Shown here: positions 32,390-34,479 of the stretch, piece after piece
How the letters are laid out: each line of letters opens with the position of its first letter
Position numbering within the stretch: position 1 is the stretch's first letter
IMG/VR virus record: IMGVR_UViG_3300030519_000029
Coordinates: 1 to 34,479 of that record
Reading direction: 5' to 3' (one strand)
DNA from: a virus
DNA length: 34,479 nt
The notes under the pieces: generated by a model
Database searches by the model: none
What the model was told of the DNA's origin: nothing
What the model saw: the letters and a program-made list of their open reading frames with translations, nothing else
Position numbers and translations under genes: made by a program

Positions 32390-33322
32390 TCAAACTGCGT
32401 TGGCGAACGCTACAAACGCCGCGTCGAAATCCTCGGGCGAAGCTTGCTGGACGACCGCCGTCCGTTTGGAATTGACTGGGGCCAACGCAGCTGCCGCTTT
32501 CTTGGCAGCTGGGGACAGCTCACTTTCCGTCTTTGCAGGTGTGGCGACCTTGGCAGTAGGAGCCCCGACGCCGCTATCCTTGCGATACCGATTGACAAGG
32601 TCTGCGATCTCGTCAACTGTTCCGTCCGAAATAACACGGTTGTACGCTGGCTGTAAATAGGCAGGTTGCTTGCCAGCCCACTCAATCACCTTATCCCGTA
32701 CATCATCGTAGTCAGGGATGGTGGTGTGGAGCGCAGTCTCATGCCGATCATCGGCCATGCTCTCCAGCATCGCGAACCGAGGCCCCACGGACTTGGCGAT
32801 CTCCGCGAAGACATGGTCGGTGACCTGACGCGCCTGAACGCGCAGCATCACCTGCGCGGCGCGCATGACATCGGGCCAGTCTTCCTGGAACTTGGTGAGG
32901 AACGTCACTTCGTCCGAGGTGAATAGCGGCGTAGGCGCAACCGGCTCGGTCGCGGCTTCCTGCGCCGTGGGCGTAGGCGCTGTCTTCTCATCACCCCGCA
33001 CGGCCTTCGCAAACTTGGCCAGCAAATCCGCTTCACGGTCAGTGACCGACGCTTCGGTCTCGGTCTCGGTCTCGGTCTCCGCAGCCTCGGCCGCCGCCTT
33101 TTCCTCGGGCGTCAGGTCTTCGAGACCCGTTTCCTCGGGGACCGTCGCGGCCGGCGCGGCCTCCTGCGCCGTGGCCACCTTCTCAACCGGCTTGGTTGCA
33201 GCCGCAGCCACGGGGATCGTCAGTCCCTCCAGCGGAATGGGCTTGTCGCCCAACGCCGCCAGTTGCTCGAAGGCCGCTCCGAAGTCGTCCATGCTTTCCT
33301 TGGTCTCTTGCGCGGTCGCCAT
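32390..33322 (-). CDS. scaffolding protein for capsid assembly
   Basis: A 310-residue protein, very acidic in its first half with Ala/Pro/Glu/Thr-rich low complexity and a run of TE dipeptides at about 83-90; the rest is helical (FLTKFQEDWPDVMRAAQVML, VDEIADLVNRYRKDSGVG) with a basic-to-neutral end. Position between portal and major capsid gene, composition and helical character are those of phage scaffolds, which guide shell assembly and then leave the capsid. Scaffolds show little sequence conservation, so the call rests mainly on context. Confidence 0.8.
   Translation of the reverse strand: MATAQETKESMDDFGAAFEQLAALGDKPIPLEGLTIPVAAAATKPVEKVATAQEAAPAATVPEETGLEDLTPEEKAAAEAAETETETETEASVTDREADLLAKFAKAVRGDEKTAPTPTAQEAATEPVAPTPLFTSDEVTFLTKFQEDWPDVMRAAQVMLRVQARQVTDHVFAEIAKSVGPRFAMLESMADDRHETALHTTIPDYDDVRDKVIEWAGKQPAYLQPAYNRVISDGTVDEIADLVNRYRKDSGVGAPTAKVATPAKTESELSPAAKKAAAALAPVNSKRTAVVQQASPEDFDAAFVAFANAV
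33055..33078 (-). repeat. four tandem copies of a 6-base unit in the scaffold gene
   Basis: CGGTCT is repeated exactly four times (plus-strand reading), coding for the Thr-Glu run in the scaffold. Such a tract could change in length by slippage without breaking the frame. Confidence 0.8.
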
Positions 33323-33326
33323 TTAC

Positions 33327-33563
33327 CTACTCCACCATGGTTCCGGCTATGGGCCGGGTGATCAGTCTCAGGAGGTTCGCGTACGCGGCTGCCTCCCCCT
33401 GCTTCTTCATAAAGCCTTCCTGTGGCACTGTCACCAGCTCAGCCTTGCTGTCCTCCAGGCATATCCCCAGGAGCTGGACTACCCATCCCACCTCCGTTGT
33501 TTGCTTGTGCAGTTGGAGCTGCCGGATCAGCTCCGACCTGTCCTTGCGGGTTGAGATTGACAT
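33327..33563 (-). CDS. small protein overlapping the end of the portal gene
   Basis: A 78-residue protein, starting MSISTRKDRSELIRQLQLHK, then GWVVQLLGICLEDSKAELVT and a C-terminal GEAAAYANLLRLI helix. Its first 125 bases overlap the portal gene in another frame; the rest fills the gap before the scaffold. AGGGA lies about 7 bases before the ATG. Many short-tailed phages have a small helical protein of this kind (W..L...L......E....+G....L+.+) just after the portal; its function is unknown to me. If not real, the gap between portal and scaffold would be 116 bases of non-coding DNA, unusual in this tightly packed block. Confidence 0.65.
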   Translation of the reverse strand: MSISTRKDRSELIRQLQLHKQTTEVGWVVQLLGICLEDSKAELVTVPQEGFMKKQGEAAAYANLLRLITRPIAGTMVE

Positions 33564-34479
33564 TGTTCAGTCCCTTTTCGAGTAGGTCGAGCACCGCCTT
33601 GACGGTCGCGGCGTCCGCCGTGGCCGTGTTTTTCTGCCCCTGCGAAATGTTCTTGAAGGCGTCGGACAGGAGCTTGCGCACCGTCGCCTCCTGAACCTGC
33701 TGCCGCTGATCCTGCTGCTGCTGGGCCTGCTGATCCTGCTGGGCCTGCCGCCGAACAGCCTCTTCCTTGCTGACCAGGACATCCCCCATGTCGCGAGATT
33801 TGATCCGCACCTCAATGAGTTTGCGCGCGTCGATATGGATCATTTCCTCGGGCTTGAGCGTGGCCGTGAGCTGATCCGCCTGGATGCAGCGCATCTCCTT
33901 GGCGATCAGTGACGTCGCCCCGCGCGCGATCACGTCGTAGTCGCCCTCGGGCGTCTGGGCCACGTTCAGCTTCTTGTTGAACTGGACGACGCTCTCAATG
34001 ACCGACTGCGTGAATGCGTCGAACGCACGCACGATGTCCTTGAACGGCAGCGCCGCGTCGCCGCGCAACATTGACGCGCCGGCCGCCGTGCGCATGGGCT
34101 CGCTCGGGCTGTTGGCCATGTCGCCGCCCGTCATCGGCCCCACGAACGTCTCCGCGTCCGCGAACTTCATGAACAGCTCAATGATCTTGGTTAGCTCCGG
34201 TAGATGGCTGTCGATCCCGACATTGCGCACGGCGGGGAACTGGGCCGTCGCGTCGCTGCCCTCGCGATACCACACCTTGTACGCGGACGTGGATGTCAGG
34301 TCTTGATCCTGCCGCAGAAGGTCCGTGTTCAACTCCAGCTGGGGTCCGCAGCCGACCGACGCGTTGTCGAGCAGCATGCGCGTCGCGGCGCTGATCGCCA
34401 TCTGGCTGTCACGGATGGCGTTGGGCAACCCGAAGCCGATGGGCGAGGTGTCATCCTCATCGAACAGGAATACGTGGGT
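33439..34479 (-). CDS. portal (head-tail connector) protein, C-terminal part, truncated at window edge
   Basis: 346 residues are visible and the frame stays open to the right edge, where it reads THVFLFDEDDTSPIGFGLPN. Seen: AIRDSQMAISAATRMLLDNA, GIDSHLPELTKIIELFMKFA, the segment FVGPMTGGDMANSP, ASMLRGDAALPFKDIVRAFD, and a basic/Gln-rich helix (RRQAQQDQQAQQQQDQRQQV) before a flexible Gly/Pro end. This fits the stem, wing and C-terminal helices of short-tailed-phage portals, the dodecameric ring for DNA entry and tail attachment. Place beside scaffold and capsid genes agrees. A TTG at 34428 is not a true start. Confidence 0.85.
   Translation of the reverse strand, partial: THVFLFDEDDTSPIGFGLPNAIRDSQMAISAATRMLLDNASVGCGPQLELNTDLLRQDQDLTSTSAYKVWYREGSDATAQFPAVRNVGIDSHLPELTKIIELFMKFADAETFVGPMTGGDMANSPSEPMRTAAGASMLRGDAALPFKDIVRAFDAFTQSVIESVVQFNKKLNVAQTPEGDYDVIARGATSLIAKEMRCIQADQLTATLKPEEMIHIDARKLIEVRIKSRDMGDVLVSKEEAVRRQAQQDQQAQQQQDQRQQVQEATVRKLLSDAFKNISQGQKNTATADAATVKAVLDLLEKGLNNVNLNPQGQVGADPAAPTAQANNGGGMGSPAPGDMPGGQQG

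Larger units (their letters stand above)
363..33912. repeat. dispersed interrupted palindrome TCA(C/G)TGA, 33 copies
   Basis: By eye I find TCACTGA on the plus strand at 494, 1129, 3340, 3702, 3931, 4096, 16178, 17611, 20065, 22513, 24598, 25675, 28300 and 28449, and TCAGTGA at 363, 3595, 8113, 8464, 8798, 11489, 11621, 15024, 15270, 18439, 19492, 22045, 23276, 26152, 27271, 30028, 31278, 33039 and 33906. About 3 would be expected with independent bases at about 60% GC. Copies lie in different reading frames of genes and at gene ends. Read on the coding strand, 23 are TCACTGA and 10 are TCAGTGA. Function unknown. Confidence 0.7.

Noticed and set aside
1-34479. tRNA genes, integrase, attachment sites or insertion sequences
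   Set aside because: Gaps between genes are nearly all under 80 bases and hold no cloverleaf, and no recombinase motif was found.

Overview
The window is a 34.5 kb stretch of a double-stranded DNA phage genome, GC-rich and gene-dense, with about 29 protein genes, no RNA gene, no CRISPR array and no insertion sequence. A short-tailed (podovirus-like) phage of a Gram-negative, GC-rich host fits best: there is an N4-gp56-type major capsid protein, a very large internal virion protein, no long tape-measure, sheath or tube genes, and an endolysin followed by an overlapping spanin-like pair, which implies an outer membrane. No integrase, repressor or other lysogeny gene is visible. The host genus cannot be read from this piece; an alphaproteobacterium would be a guess.

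Layout. Positions 1-6236 (plus strand) hold a replication module: the C-terminal part of an SNF2-type helicase cut by the left edge, a small coiled-coil protein, a candidate zinc-containing ssDNA-binding protein with an acidic tail, a DUF1599-like small protein, and a fused AEP primase/DUF927 helicase. Positions 6275-34479 (minus strand, read right to left) form one long, tightly packed late block: portal (cut by the right edge), a small overlapping protein, scaffold, major capsid protein, a small probable capsid accessory protein, two small conserved proteins, an adaptor/head-tail connector, a proline-rich protein, a 2332-residue internal virion protein with a HEAVH metallopeptidase motif, a small structural protein, endolysin, spanin-like pair, and then tail and fibre proteins. 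The two blocks converge at about 6237-6274, where a short hairpin could stop transcription from both sides.

The tail region is the most inventive part. It contains a fibre protein whose body looks like a GH172 (DUF2961) glycosidase with two small modules inserted before the GTEDYF motif; an alanine/glycine protein built of about twenty 20-residue repeats; a protein with a SPRY-like domain apparently split by about 400 residues; a polyglycine-rich protein; and a 616-residue coiled-coil protein. Together they would build the adsorption apparatus.

One pattern is not explained by any gene: the interrupted palindrome TCA(C/G)TGA occurs 33 times by my reading, against about 3 expected by chance, in several reading frames and biased towards one orientation relative to transcription.
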